Below are positions 43,101 to 50,759 of a stretch of DNA of 64,000 nucleotides, one piece after another. The position numbers and the translations under genes were made by a program. The stretch lies in assembly GCF_002021565.1 (NCBI RefSeq), contig NZ_MSZX01000006.1, positions 62,027 through 126,026 on the forward strand. Reading direction: 5' to 3'. This stretch comes from Paenibacillus selenitireducens (lineage in GTDB: Bacteria; Bacillota; Bacilli; Paenibacillales; Paenibacillaceae). Position 1 is the stretch's first letter, and every line of letters begins with the position of its first letter. The notes under the pieces are model-generated. The model saw nothing but the letters and a program-made list of their open reading frames with translations. It made no database searches and was not told where the DNA came from.

Positions 43101-44499
43101 CGCCGGCAAATTTATCCTGCCCCATCGGGGTATTGGCTTTGGAATAGAAAATATTATTATACATTTTCAGATATTTGCCGGAGTCGCTGATCAGTTTCGT
43201 TTTGATCTGAGAATCGATAAAAAACGTATTATTATGGATGATCGGCGCATCCGCACTCGTCGTCGGCAAGTAATGGAAGATGTATCTGCCATCCCCGTCA
43301 TTTACGCTCATATTATAGCGAACTAAGGAGTTGGTCGAACCCCCCATAAATAAGATAAACCCGCCGCGGTTGCTGTGGCTGTAATTATATTGATACAAGG
43401 TGCCTTCACAGAACATATCGACGTCAAAAGCTTGCCCGTCGTTGTATCCATAGATCCCGCCATACACCTCGTTATATTGCATGATCATATCCTTGACCCC
43501 GATAACCCATAGCCCTGCGTAGTTCACATTCCCGACGTTTTTCGCGGAGTGCTTCACCACGGTGTTATATTCCATGCGTCCGTTCTCGCCAACGTTGCTC
43601 ATGACAAAGCCGTCGCCCTGTACTTCTTCCACATAGTTGTTATTGAAAATAATGTTCTTGAACACGCGGGGGAAATTCGCTTTGATATCGCCTTCTTTGT
43701 ACAGGCCGGCATTGCGAATGCCTTCGATATCTACGCGCTTAACGATATTGTTCTCCACGAGGACGTCGGAAATATTTCCGAGGATCAAGATCCCGCCGCT
43801 GCCAACTTTCCAGCCTTTTGGATTGCCGTCAACATCATGGACATAGTTATTCGTAATGACGATTCCTTGATGGGGATTCGCTTCCCATTCAGCTACCGTC
43901 GTTGAAGCCGTACGAATATTGATCCCTGCTCGTTGAGAGATGACATCAGGATTGAAATTCGTTATTTCAAAGTTAGAAAACTCCAGATAACTCCCGTCGA
44001 CCACATCAATCGTCGCTGACAATGTCTTGTCTGCAACCCCGTTATAATTCTGAATAATGGCGGATTTTTCAGTCGTCGTTGTTCCATTCCCATTGATGAC
44101 GGGACGTCCATCCTGTTCGATGTCACCGTAAGAACTGAACACGATCGGCGCTTCCTTTGTCCCCGAAGTTTCTCTCAGCTTCATGGAGCCATTCCACACG
44201 TCTCCAGCTTTAAATAAGATATGGTCGCCCGGTTGGAGTTTCACACTGTTTACTTTATCGAGAGATGCCCAAGCCTGCTCCTCCGACATCCCGTCATTCA
44301 TGTCATTGCCATCATTGCTGACATAGTATGTATGCCCTGTCGTAGCGATCTTCGGTTGATGTATTTCGTTAGTTACCTGTTCTTGCGCGGCGCTCACATG
44401 CGAAGCAGGCAATATAGGAATAACAAGCGTTGCCATTAACACGATGCTGAGACATGCGGATAGAAACCTTCGATTTTTTCTAGTCTTAACCTGATTCAT
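40168..44499 (-). CDS. Large S-layer-anchored, secreted right-handed beta-helix protein
   Basis: The 1443-residue protein has a signal peptide at 1-37. A beta-helix fold spans about 53-575, with many IxxNN(Y/I)V(x)xV turns such as ITNNYVHDV and FNNNYVEEV, as in polysaccharide lyases, epimerases and some glycosidases. A Big_2-like domain (about 587-667), a jelly-roll/laminin-G-like domain (760-945), two FIVAR helical domains (962-1036, 1047-1121), an FN3 domain (1125-1215), a charged linker and three SLH domains (1271-1443) follow. The SLH set anchors it to the wall polymer. Catalysis cannot be assigned; it may cleave or only bind a polysaccharide. It lies 37 bases after a foldase gene, in one operon. 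Confidence 0.9.
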   Translation of the reverse strand: MNQVKTRKNRRFLSACLSIVLMATLVIPILPASHVSAAQEQVTNEIHQPKIATTGHTYYVSNDGNDMNDGMSEEQAWASLDKVNSVKLQPGDHILFKAGDVWNGSMKLRETSGTKEAPIVFSSYGDIEQDGRPVINGNGTTTTEKSAIIQNYNGVADKTLSATIDVVDGSYLEFSNFEITNFNPDVISQRAGINIRTASTTVAEWEANPHQGIVITNNYVHDVDGNPKGWKVGSGGILILGNISDVLVENNIVKRVDIEGIRNAGLYKEGDIKANFPRVFKNIIFNNNYVEEVQGDGFVMSNVGENGRMEYNTVVKHSAKNVGNVNYAGLWVIGVKDMIMQYNEVYGGIYGYNDGQAFDVDMFCEGTLYQYNYSHSNRGGFILFMGGSTNSLVRYNMSVNDGDGRYIFHYLPTTSADAPIIHNNTFFIDSQIKTKLISDSGKYLKMYNNIFYSKANTPMGQDKFAGGEVKNNIFYPGTGYQDVTFTGISLKDNIFASPQFARAGEEPQDLINAANSTFDVEQLSGYKLLPGSPAIDAGQDMSAITPSVWSAATKDFFNNPITDGKVDIGAHEYSGDEPANQKPEIMPELITLSKSELELYAQQAGRTLTATFTPSNAWFQGVKWSSSNPQIATVNSNGFIMPMAPGEAIITAESTVDPSIKAHARVQVLAPSPIVSYQVATNDGELSEAHPSVQLRMDGITEEGKTMLYAPFYHVRYSTNQEQIVVDPQTGVMTATGTVTGVDEVEVTAEVQEYKDLRYTQSFEAGWGDFIPESGSEIKTATISNKVAYHGEQSALYVTGDGNNAIQKLFGSPQQGVVSMMMYDDGTKETKTRLVAHVGNARSTLLAGMGILNDGSTSYGSLDYYSVRASGNSTAWETTSVKRSKGWHELKWDYTSGTDLKMYIDGTLVKTTTAIKSFDRIVLGFLWDSANGRTFAFDNIKYALSNEVITKSAVPLRIPVKFAANKEAFGNAISVAQSVYDAAVEGYEPGQYPEGSKESLRAAIGAAQEVYDKDNASQGEVSAAIATLNLAVETFKSSVIVDPSEPADKAALIEVISVARSVYENAEEGLNPGQYPTDAKIRFGAAIETAEEVAAKEEATQHEIQTAVYTLNTALEAFRASMVPVANSPTWMNSRLTASGVTTSGMRLTWSGEVNASEVTGYKIYKDGTGLVTVTGSVYQYDITGLSSNTTYTFKVEASNEHGLWSKDGPNVVQRTQTQETSNPNPSTPSPTTPEVSKPDDQNNKDKDKGKETEGESTGTDEDIKKPEILVTDIEGHWAVKLIKQALTYGFVQGYEDNTFRPDAKVTRAEFATMLGRALRLEQQGELSFVDVDKIPAWARSFISATVGAGIIHGYEDHTFRPAKELTRVELAVMVVRTMGLPVDPQAKLSFSDAGQIPVWAMPYVAAAYEAKLIQGRGDGTFAPNDAATRAESISLILAILMR

Positions 44500-44536
44500 T
44501 TGCAGTCATCCTCCTCATTTGTGAAATGATGAACGT

Positions 44537-45583
44537 TTAAGTGAACGAAATTCGCTTCATCACCTCCTCATGGATCTGGATGTTGGCATCGCTTAGACGC
44601 CGTTGAACCTCTTGTTCCAGTTGCTTCTGTACATATATCTGAATTAAGGCGGCCTTGACCTGATCATACGGTTCATAGCCTTTGTCCTTCGTTGCGAGAA
44701 GCCTATATACGATAACACCGTCATCCGATTCTTCTGCTTCCGTAAAATCCCCTGCCTGCATGGATTGGAATAATTCCTGAAGATACTGCGCCCTGTCATC
44801 GTCCTTCGACTTTTCATCGATATCGAGCGTCTCCCGCTCTACCGTAATCGCTGCCGGTTCCTGCCACGCAGCAACGGCATCTTCCACTTGCTGATGTGTC
44901 ATTTTCACCTGTTGTTGAATCTCTTCAAGCGGTTGTCTCGTAGGAGCAGTTATTTTCTCGTACTCAAAGACATACCCTTGATGAAAATACGAAGACTTCA
45001 CTTCCTCATAAAGAGGCTTCAAGATCTCGTCGGAGAGGGTGTCTTTACGCTGTTTCACCAACGTATCGATTAATCGCTGATAATTATTGCTCTGGGTATA
45101 GGAATAAAACTCGTTCGCACGATAGGTTTTGGGACCATAAATCGGTTGCTGATTACGAAGCTTCAGCTGTCTTTCGTCATTCTCCGAATCAAGCTGCTTC
45201 AGAAACGTCGCGAAGGAAACATCTTGAAGCACACCATGCTCCTTCATCAACATCTGTTCGATTTTTATCTTTTTGAGATCTTCCACTGTTTTTTGCCTCA
45301 CATAATCCATTGGATTTTCCCCATGGTATGTCGTTGTCCAGAAGCCATCACCATAATCGACATTGTACTTACGTTTGAAATAGCTCGTCGTTAGCGCTTT
45401 GTTCTGCTGTAAAAAAAGACGAAACTCCTCTTCCGGGATGGCTTCATTGTCAATCGTGAATACAACGGTATCTTCCGCTGACGCTAAAGCCACACTCCGA
45501 TAGATCACAACCATGACAAGCATTAGAATTACGATCATCCCTCCAATCAGAAGACGATGTTTCTGCACCAACAGCTTCTTCAT
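44537..45583 (-). CDS. Membrane-anchored SurA/PrsA-like foldase (peptidylprolyl isomerase-related)
   Basis: The 348-residue protein starts at the ATG at 45583 behind AAGGAGGGG. The N-terminal membrane anchor (LLIGGMIVILMLVMVVIYRSVALA) is followed by a SurA_N-like helical region (VVFTIDNEAIPEEEFRLFLQQNKA) and a degenerate C-terminal PpiC-like region (DGVIVYRLLATKDKGYEPYDQVKAALIQIYVQKQLEQEVQRRL). Parvulin catalytic residues are not clearly conserved, so it may act as a chaperone rather than an isomerase. It lies 37 bases upstream of the giant SLH beta-helix gene in the same operon, so a dedicated folding helper for that exported protein is the simplest inference. Confidence 0.72.
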   Translation of the reverse strand: MKKLLVQKHRLLIGGMIVILMLVMVVIYRSVALASAEDTVVFTIDNEAIPEEEFRLFLQQNKALTTSYFKRKYNVDYGDGFWTTTYHGENPMDYVRQKTVEDLKKIKIEQMLMKEHGVLQDVSFATFLKQLDSENDERQLKLRNQQPIYGPKTYRANEFYSYTQSNNYQRLIDTLVKQRKDTLSDEILKPLYEEVKSSYFHQGYVFEYEKITAPTRQPLEEIQQQVKMTHQQVEDAVAAWQEPAAITVERETLDIDEKSKDDDRAQYLQELFQSMQAGDFTEAEESDDGVIVYRLLATKDKGYEPYDQVKAALIQIYVQKQLEQEVQRRLSDANIQIHEEVMKRISFT

Positions 45584-45638
45584 CCCATGAGTCCCCTCCT
45601 TCTTCTCAATGAAAGCCTTTTCAATTGAAGTTATCCCT

Positions 45639-45644
45639 ATTATA
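45639..45644 (-). promoter_or_regulatory. Likely -10 box for the foldase/beta-helix operon
   Basis: TATAAT on the minus strand lies 56 bases upstream of the chosen foldase start. The sequence 17 bases further up (TATATG region) is a poor -35 box, hinting at an activator. Confidence 0.4.
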
Positions 45645-45739
45645 GGCAGACATAGAAAGAACATATAATGAACAAATTTGACGGAAACCACACGAATTTT
45701 ACCTCTTTCATACCACCCCAATAAAGAGGATAAAGAATT

Positions 45740-46060
45740 GAGAAAAACCGTCAGGGGATCACCCGACGGTCCTTTATACGTCGGTGGGCTCTTTGTGCAT
45801 AACGGACATGAGAGACCTTATTGTTTGCTATGCTCATAGATTAGCCGTTGTTGCGGACCTAGATGCCCTTATTCCATTCGAATCATGATTTTCTAGCTTA
45901 TTTTTAGCATGATAAGAGCTGCTGTGTCCGTTCACCCTGCATTTTGAGTGCTTTTGGCATCATTAAGGTCTCCTGTGTCCGTTCATGTTCATTTCTCGCT
46001 CTGTTCCCACCCTAATTTGATTTCGCCAATCTCTCGAAAAGTTAAACATTCTAGAATGTC
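45740..46060. repeat. Composite palindromic intergenic repeat, copy B
   Basis: This is the same element as at 6689-7105, same orientation: hairpin ACCGTC...GACGGT at 45747-45770, motif copies at 45801-45822 and 45853-45873 (forward) and 45911-45934 and 45961-45985 (inverted), and palindrome ACATTCTAGAATGT at 46046-46059. It lies between the 3' terminator of the GH88 gene and the promoter region of the foldase gene. It lacks about 70 bases present in copy A. It accounts for the gene-free stretch here. Confidence 0.85.
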
Positions 46061-46096
46061 AAAAAAACCTCTGACAGCGATAACTGTCAGAGGTTC
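46061..46096 (-). terminator. Terminator of the GH88 gene and its operon
   Basis: AACCTCTGACAG pairs with CTGTCAGAGGTT around a 6-base loop, and TTTTTTTGACATT follows on the minus strand. The T-run joins repeat copy B. Confidence 0.9.
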
Positions 46097-46115
46097 TACT
46101 AAGAACGACCTTTCT

Positions 46116-47237
46116 CTATTCGTACCAATATCCCTTGATTCCCTTGTCCAATCGAACCAAAGCTTCTAAATAATAATAATCGCCCCAGATCATATAATCG
46201 TCAGGCGCACGGTCTCCTCTGACGTGATACGAACCATGCTTCAGCAATCCTTCTGCATCTGGAAGATCTGTCGTTGCATATCCTGTGACCAAAGATGCCA
46301 TGCTGGCTTTCAAGGCTTCCCCGAACGCGACGCGGTCCGGATCCTCCTGATCCATTACATCTAAAAGCTCCAACAATCCGCATGCCACGATGGCAGAAGC
46401 CGAACTGTCGCGAGGCGTCCCCTCTTCCACGGGGACGTCGAAATCCCAATATACAACCCCATCTTCAGGTAACCGTTCGATAAAATAACGAGCCAACCGT
46501 TTGGAGGTATCCAAGAAGGTGTCCAGCTTCGTATAGCGATAGGCTAATGCAAAGCCGTAAATGCCCCATGCCTGCCCACGCGTCCACGTTGAACCATCTT
46601 GGTATCCTTGATGTGTCCCGCCGCGCAGCGCATTTCCATTCTCAGGATTAAAATAAAACGTATGATACGAAGAGCCATCGCCGCGTACAAGAAATTTCTG
46701 ACTTTTGAGCGCATGCTGCAAGGCAATATCATAATACGTGGAATCCCCTGTCTGCTCATGCGCCCAGAATAGAAGAGGGAGGTTCAAGAGGCAATCGATG
46801 ATGATGCGCCCGCCGTTCTCCGGATCGCCTTCTTTTCCCCAAGCCTGGATCATCCCCATCTGAGGTCTCCAACGCGCAACAAGTCGATCCGCTGCTTGCA
46901 ATGCAAGCGCTCGAGCCTCTTCGCTTCCTGTTACGCGCCATTGTGCGACCGCAGACAAGGAATACAAGAACCCGATATCATGATGATCCAATACCACATG
47001 ACGGTCTAGCCGATCCTTAAAGTTGGCAAGAAAGGACTCTGCCGCTTCCTTATAGAAGGGGTCTTCCCCGTATTCATAAGCAAGCCACATCATTCCCGTG
47101 TAGAATCCCTCAATCCAATCATCATTATCTCCCCACTCGTAACGCTGCCCTTCGATGATATGAGGCAGCTTCCCCGGATGCTTGATAATATTTTGCTTGA
47201 TCTTCAGCATGGCGTCTTCAATGGCATTTTTCCACAT
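46116..47237 (-). CDS. GH88 unsaturated glucuronyl hydrolase
   Basis: The 373-residue protein starts at the ATG at 47237, with AAAGG 9 bases upstream. It has the (alpha/alpha)6 barrel of GH88: W(T)EGFYTGMMWLAYE-type helices (DDWIEGFYTGMMWLAYEYG), DHHDIGFLYSLS with the first catalytic Asp, IIIDCLLNLPLLFWA with the second, and TWTRGQAWGIYGFALAYRYT. These enzymes hydrate the 4,5-double bond left by polysaccharide lyases and release the unsaturated uronate. It has no signal peptide, so it acts inside on imported disaccharides. It is last in the operon with DUF2264, YesN, YesM and the ABC importer. Confidence 0.9.
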   Translation of the reverse strand: MWKNAIEDAMLKIKQNIIKHPGKLPHIIEGQRYEWGDNDDWIEGFYTGMMWLAYEYGEDPFYKEAAESFLANFKDRLDRHVVLDHHDIGFLYSLSAVAQWRVTGSEEARALALQAADRLVARWRPQMGMIQAWGKEGDPENGGRIIIDCLLNLPLLFWAHEQTGDSTYYDIALQHALKSQKFLVRGDGSSYHTFYFNPENGNALRGGTHQGYQDGSTWTRGQAWGIYGFALAYRYTKLDTFLDTSKRLARYFIERLPEDGVVYWDFDVPVEEGTPRDSSASAIVACGLLELLDVMDQEDPDRVAFGEALKASMASLVTGYATTDLPDAEGLLKHGSYHVRGDRAPDDYMIWGDYYYLEALVRLDKGIKGYWYE

Positions 47238-47265
47238 ATTCCTCATCCTTTCATGAAGCAATGTT

Positions 47266-49134
47266 TTACGATTCGAACTGATAGTACACCGTGTTTGAGT
47301 CCGCGGCCCGCACCGTCATGTTTCCTTTGTCGTCCCATTCGACCTGCGGTGGTAAGCTTAGGCTATCCATGCTTTCCTTCGTATTTGTGGCCCCGAATAT
47401 AGCTGATACCAGCCCGTGTTCGCCGGGCTCCAACTCCGTCATTAAGGTTGGAATCATCGTCCTTGGCTTCAGCACGTTCGTATTTGCTTCGGCAAACACC
47501 ATCTCCGCTTGCTCATATCCCCGAACATTCAGGATGCCACTAATCCCCCATGGCAACGAAGCTGCGATGCGGTTAGGTGTTGATTGGATGCAATCTTCCT
47601 CTTTGATTCTAAAATCCGTAGGACGTTGAATCGCGAATCCGCCTTCTGCCGCATTCAATTGCCGTTCCGTTACGATTCGATGTACCCGGACATGCCACAT
47701 CCCCGCAGGGATCAGCCAGGTCTGAATCTCAACGTCTCGCCAAGGACGCCACTTGGAATAGACGCATTGCTCTTCGATGCGGTACTCCTCACAGAAGCGC
47801 CGCACACGATAATGCTCGTCACACTCACTCAGCGCCAGCATCGAATCATGCGCTCCTTGCGTCAGCCCGAAATACCCTTTAGGAACGCTGAAACCGAACA
47901 GCGTAGAGTAAGCAAATTTCGAATATTTTGCTGCACTATGCGACATATCAAAGTTCGCCATCTGACCTGAGGTATAGGCAACGACATGTTTGTGACCTTC
48001 TGGGCGGCACACGGTCATCCGTGCTAACGGCTGAGCCGATACGGGCTGTAATGGAGGCAGCGGCTCTTCTTCTACCGTCCAGAATGGATGATCGTCAGGC
48101 AATGCCAAGATCAGAAAAGACTTGAAGGCCCAGTAAGGAGAACCTGGCGCATTATAACTTTCTCCCATAATCAAATTCGGATAAGCATATCCGATGCTCA
48201 GCAAGCCATCCGGCGTAAAAATCGGTTGATCGAACCACCACCGAAGATGTCTCATGATGACCCCCTTCATGATGCCTAAGGAATAAGGTTCCACACCGGC
48301 AAATACAAGAGCACTCCAAAAGGAAGCCTGAGCAAATCGGTACGTTAAACTTCGACCGAACGGAATGCTGCTCCCGTTTTCCTCGAACCAGTAGATAAAT
48401 TGCGATGCGAATTGCTTCGCGCGATCCCGGTAAATCTGTGATCGTACCGGGTCGTCGTTCTCCATCAATTTGGCATAAATCAACGTATAGTAGTGCATGG
48501 CAAACGGAATATAGTAATCACGTTGATCCGTCTTCCCGTCCGCGTACCATCCATCACTCAAATAATATGTATCAATCGTATCGAGATAGGCATCCATAAT
48601 GGCTTGGTCATAAGGCAATCCGACCTTCTTAAACCCGATATTCACGAGTACCGTGAACATTAACCAGTTGTTCGGATTCGATCGATCCACCAGATTGATC
48701 TGATTCAGCCATTGAAAAACCTGCTGCTTCTCCTTCTCGTTCAAAGGGTCCCACAGCTTATGCGGAGCAAGCGCCAGTCCAAGTCCTAGCACGGCTTGTT
48801 CGACCATCCGTTGGTCCTTCGTCCCGAAGTCTCCCCAATATTCCTCATGCTCCGGATTTGTCCCGTTCACCATCCCCTGCACATACAAGGACCATAAATC
48901 CGATTCTCCGCCGCCACTGGCATGTGGAACAAGTCCCCATAACGGACGAGCAAATGCCTCCATCAAGGCAATCGCTTCGTTATGAACAGCTCCCGTGGCA
49001 CCGAGATCCAAGCCAGCTAAGCCTGGGGTAAATCGTTGTTTCAATGGCTCGAATGTATCGGTAACCATCCGCTGTAAATCTACTTTCGTACGAAATGTTA
49101 ACCCTTGAGAAAATTCCTTTGTCTGCATAGTCAT
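47266..49134 (-). CDS. DUF2264 family protein (possible GH154-type glycosidase)
   Basis: The 622-residue protein starts at the ATG at 49134; the frame also opens from a TTG 33 bases earlier, overlapping the regulator's end. Landmarks are FARPLWGLVPH, WGDFGTKDQRMVE, NPNNWLMFTVLVN, LSDGWYADGKTDQRDYYIPFAMHYY and RFAQASFWSALVFAG, an all-helical barrel-like N-domain of about 400 residues with a beta-rich C-terminus. The family is named DUF2264; I recall relatives being assigned beta-glucuronidase activity (GH154), but that link should be confirmed. It is cytoplasmic. Its place beside GH88 fits a second uronic-acid-releasing enzyme. Confidence 0.8.
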   Translation of the reverse strand: MTMQTKEFSQGLTFRTKVDLQRMVTDTFEPLKQRFTPGLAGLDLGATGAVHNEAIALMEAFARPLWGLVPHASGGGESDLWSLYVQGMVNGTNPEHEEYWGDFGTKDQRMVEQAVLGLGLALAPHKLWDPLNEKEKQQVFQWLNQINLVDRSNPNNWLMFTVLVNIGFKKVGLPYDQAIMDAYLDTIDTYYLSDGWYADGKTDQRDYYIPFAMHYYTLIYAKLMENDDPVRSQIYRDRAKQFASQFIYWFEENGSSIPFGRSLTYRFAQASFWSALVFAGVEPYSLGIMKGVIMRHLRWWFDQPIFTPDGLLSIGYAYPNLIMGESYNAPGSPYWAFKSFLILALPDDHPFWTVEEEPLPPLQPVSAQPLARMTVCRPEGHKHVVAYTSGQMANFDMSHSAAKYSKFAYSTLFGFSVPKGYFGLTQGAHDSMLALSECDEHYRVRRFCEEYRIEEQCVYSKWRPWRDVEIQTWLIPAGMWHVRVHRIVTERQLNAAEGGFAIQRPTDFRIKEEDCIQSTPNRIAASLPWGISGILNVRGYEQAEMVFAEANTNVLKPRTMIPTLMTELEPGEHGLVSAIFGATNTKESMDSLSLPPQVEWDDKGNMTVRAADSNTVYYQFES

Positions 49135-49157
49135 GTCTTCATTTCCCCATTCATGCG

Positions 49158-50759
49158 CTAATTCCAAGCGGTATACTCGCTTGGCGTCATCCCGATTTCC
49201 CGCTTGAACAATTTAATAAAATAGCTTTTATTCGCATAGCCCAAATAATCCGAGATATCCTCTACCGTCTTGTTGGATTGCTGCAATAATTGCTTGGCCT
49301 TTTGCAGCTTCACCATGTTGACATATTCGATGAAGTTTTGATTGGTCTCACGTTTAAATAACCGACTGAAGTAACTAGAATTCAGATTCAAATAACTTGC
49401 CATATCTTCCAGGGTCATCTTCTCGGTAACGTGCTGGATGACATACTGCTGCGCCCGAATCACTTCCGTTCGCTTGGAACGAATCGCAAGCACGCTTAGC
49501 TTACGGGACAGCTCCTGCAGGTATTGCGTAATCCAGCACTCCAGATGCTCCATCGTATGAATGCCGTTCACCACGTCGTATAGCTTCTCTTCCGAAATCT
49601 CTTGTTGGTATTGCAGGGTTACCTTCGTCTTCATCTGTAAATCCATGAGCAATTGCAGCACCCATTCCTTCACATCGCCAGGATGAAAAGCATGCGCTCG
49701 CACCCAGTCTGCCCATTCTTTCACTACGCCCTCTAACTCCTCGGGACGGTTCAAAGCTAGGCTGTCATTGATTGCTGAGAAAAATGAAGCATATTCGGTG
49801 TACATATCCTCGTTCGAGAATTTGGCTATCTCAAATCGATGAATTTTCGCTTCTCCCAGATAAAACCGCTGACTCGATTCTTTGAGCATCGGCATTAACG
49901 TGTGCCGGATTTCCTCGGGATGCCGTGCTTCACGACCGACCAGGCACGAAATCGATATTTTCAAAAATTGCAGGACAGCCGAAATCCCCTTTTGCAGCGA
50001 ATAGTAGAGCAGCTGTTGTTCCTTCAACGGTTCATCACAGCAGATGAAAACGACCAGCTCATTATTGCTATGGCGAAAAATAACGCAGCGGTGCATAGAC
50101 TCCAAGATCTCTTGGAGGACATTCTCAACCGCAAATGCAATCGTATAATCATTCATTTTGCGAGAACGGGAGGCCTCTGATATGCGATCCACCGAAATCA
50201 CGACAGGCACGTAATATTTAGCATCGAGTGTAATTCCATTACGTTGTGCCTGATCAAGCCACGTTTCTTTGGACCAATTCATCTGATATAACGTGTCCTT
50301 CAAAAATTTCTCTTTGAGCGCCGAGCGGTTCAAAGATTCCTTCTGTTTATATCGCATGACTTCTGCCGCTCGGTGTTTCTCTTGACTGAGATCTACGGAG
50401 ATCGTCTGCAAAATGCGCTGCAATTGCTCAACGTTCAGACTTTCCTTGAGAATATAATCGCTGACTTTTAATTTCATCGCTTGCTGCGCATAGCTAAATT
50501 CATTATGGCAAGATAAGATCACGGCGCGAAACAGCGGATTGACTTCGTTAAATTTCTCCAGCATCTCTAACCCGTTCATCTTGGGCATGCCGATATCCGT
50601 AATCACGATGTCCGGCAAACTTCGCTGTACACCTTCCCATGCCTCCAAGCCGTTCGCATAACATCCAATGAGTTCAATGTCGAGGTCTTTCCATGAAACA
50701 CTTTGTGACAAATAACGTACTACCGGGTAATCGTCATCCACCAGAATGGCTGTCAGCAC
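49158..50759 (-). CDS. YesN-like response regulator with AraC-type DNA-binding domain
   Basis: The 533-residue protein has a receiver domain (AILVDDDYPVVRYL, Asp in DIVITDIGMPKMNGL, then DYILKESLNVEQ) and a long middle region of about 280 residues. A C-terminal AraC HTH follows (MTLEDMASYLNLNSSYFSRLFKRETNQNFIEYV, then TVEDISDYLGYANKSYFIKLFKREIG). The start is GTG at 50759 (AGGTG 6 bases upstream) or GTG at 50768. It overlaps the kinase gene's end. It should activate this sugar operon when the kinase detects an oligosaccharide, alone or through the binding protein. Confidence 0.9.
   Translation of the reverse strand: MLTAILVDDDYPVVRYLSQSVSWKDLDIELIGCYANGLEAWEGVQRSLPDIVITDIGMPKMNGLEMLEKFNEVNPLFRAVILSCHNEFSYAQQAMKLKVSDYILKESLNVEQLQRILQTISVDLSQEKHRAAEVMRYKQKESLNRSALKEKFLKDTLYQMNWSKETWLDQAQRNGITLDAKYYVPVVISVDRISEASRSRKMNDYTIAFAVENVLQEILESMHRCVIFRHSNNELVVFICCDEPLKEQQLLYYSLQKGISAVLQFLKISISCLVGREARHPEEIRHTLMPMLKESSQRFYLGEAKIHRFEIAKFSNEDMYTEYASFFSAINDSLALNRPEELEGVVKEWADWVRAHAFHPGDVKEWVLQLLMDLQMKTKVTLQYQQEISEEKLYDVVNGIHTMEHLECWITQYLQELSRKLSVLAIRSKRTEVIRAQQYVIQHVTEKMTLEDMASYLNLNSSYFSRLFKRETNQNFIEYVNMVKLQKAKQLLQQSNKTVEDISDYLGYANKSYFIKLFKREIGMTPSEYTAWN

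Noticed and set aside
40168-44499. Several plus-strand open frames of 60-118 codons within the S-layer protein gene
   Set aside because: All are antisense shadows of a single continuous 1443-codon gene with signal peptide and ordered domains.
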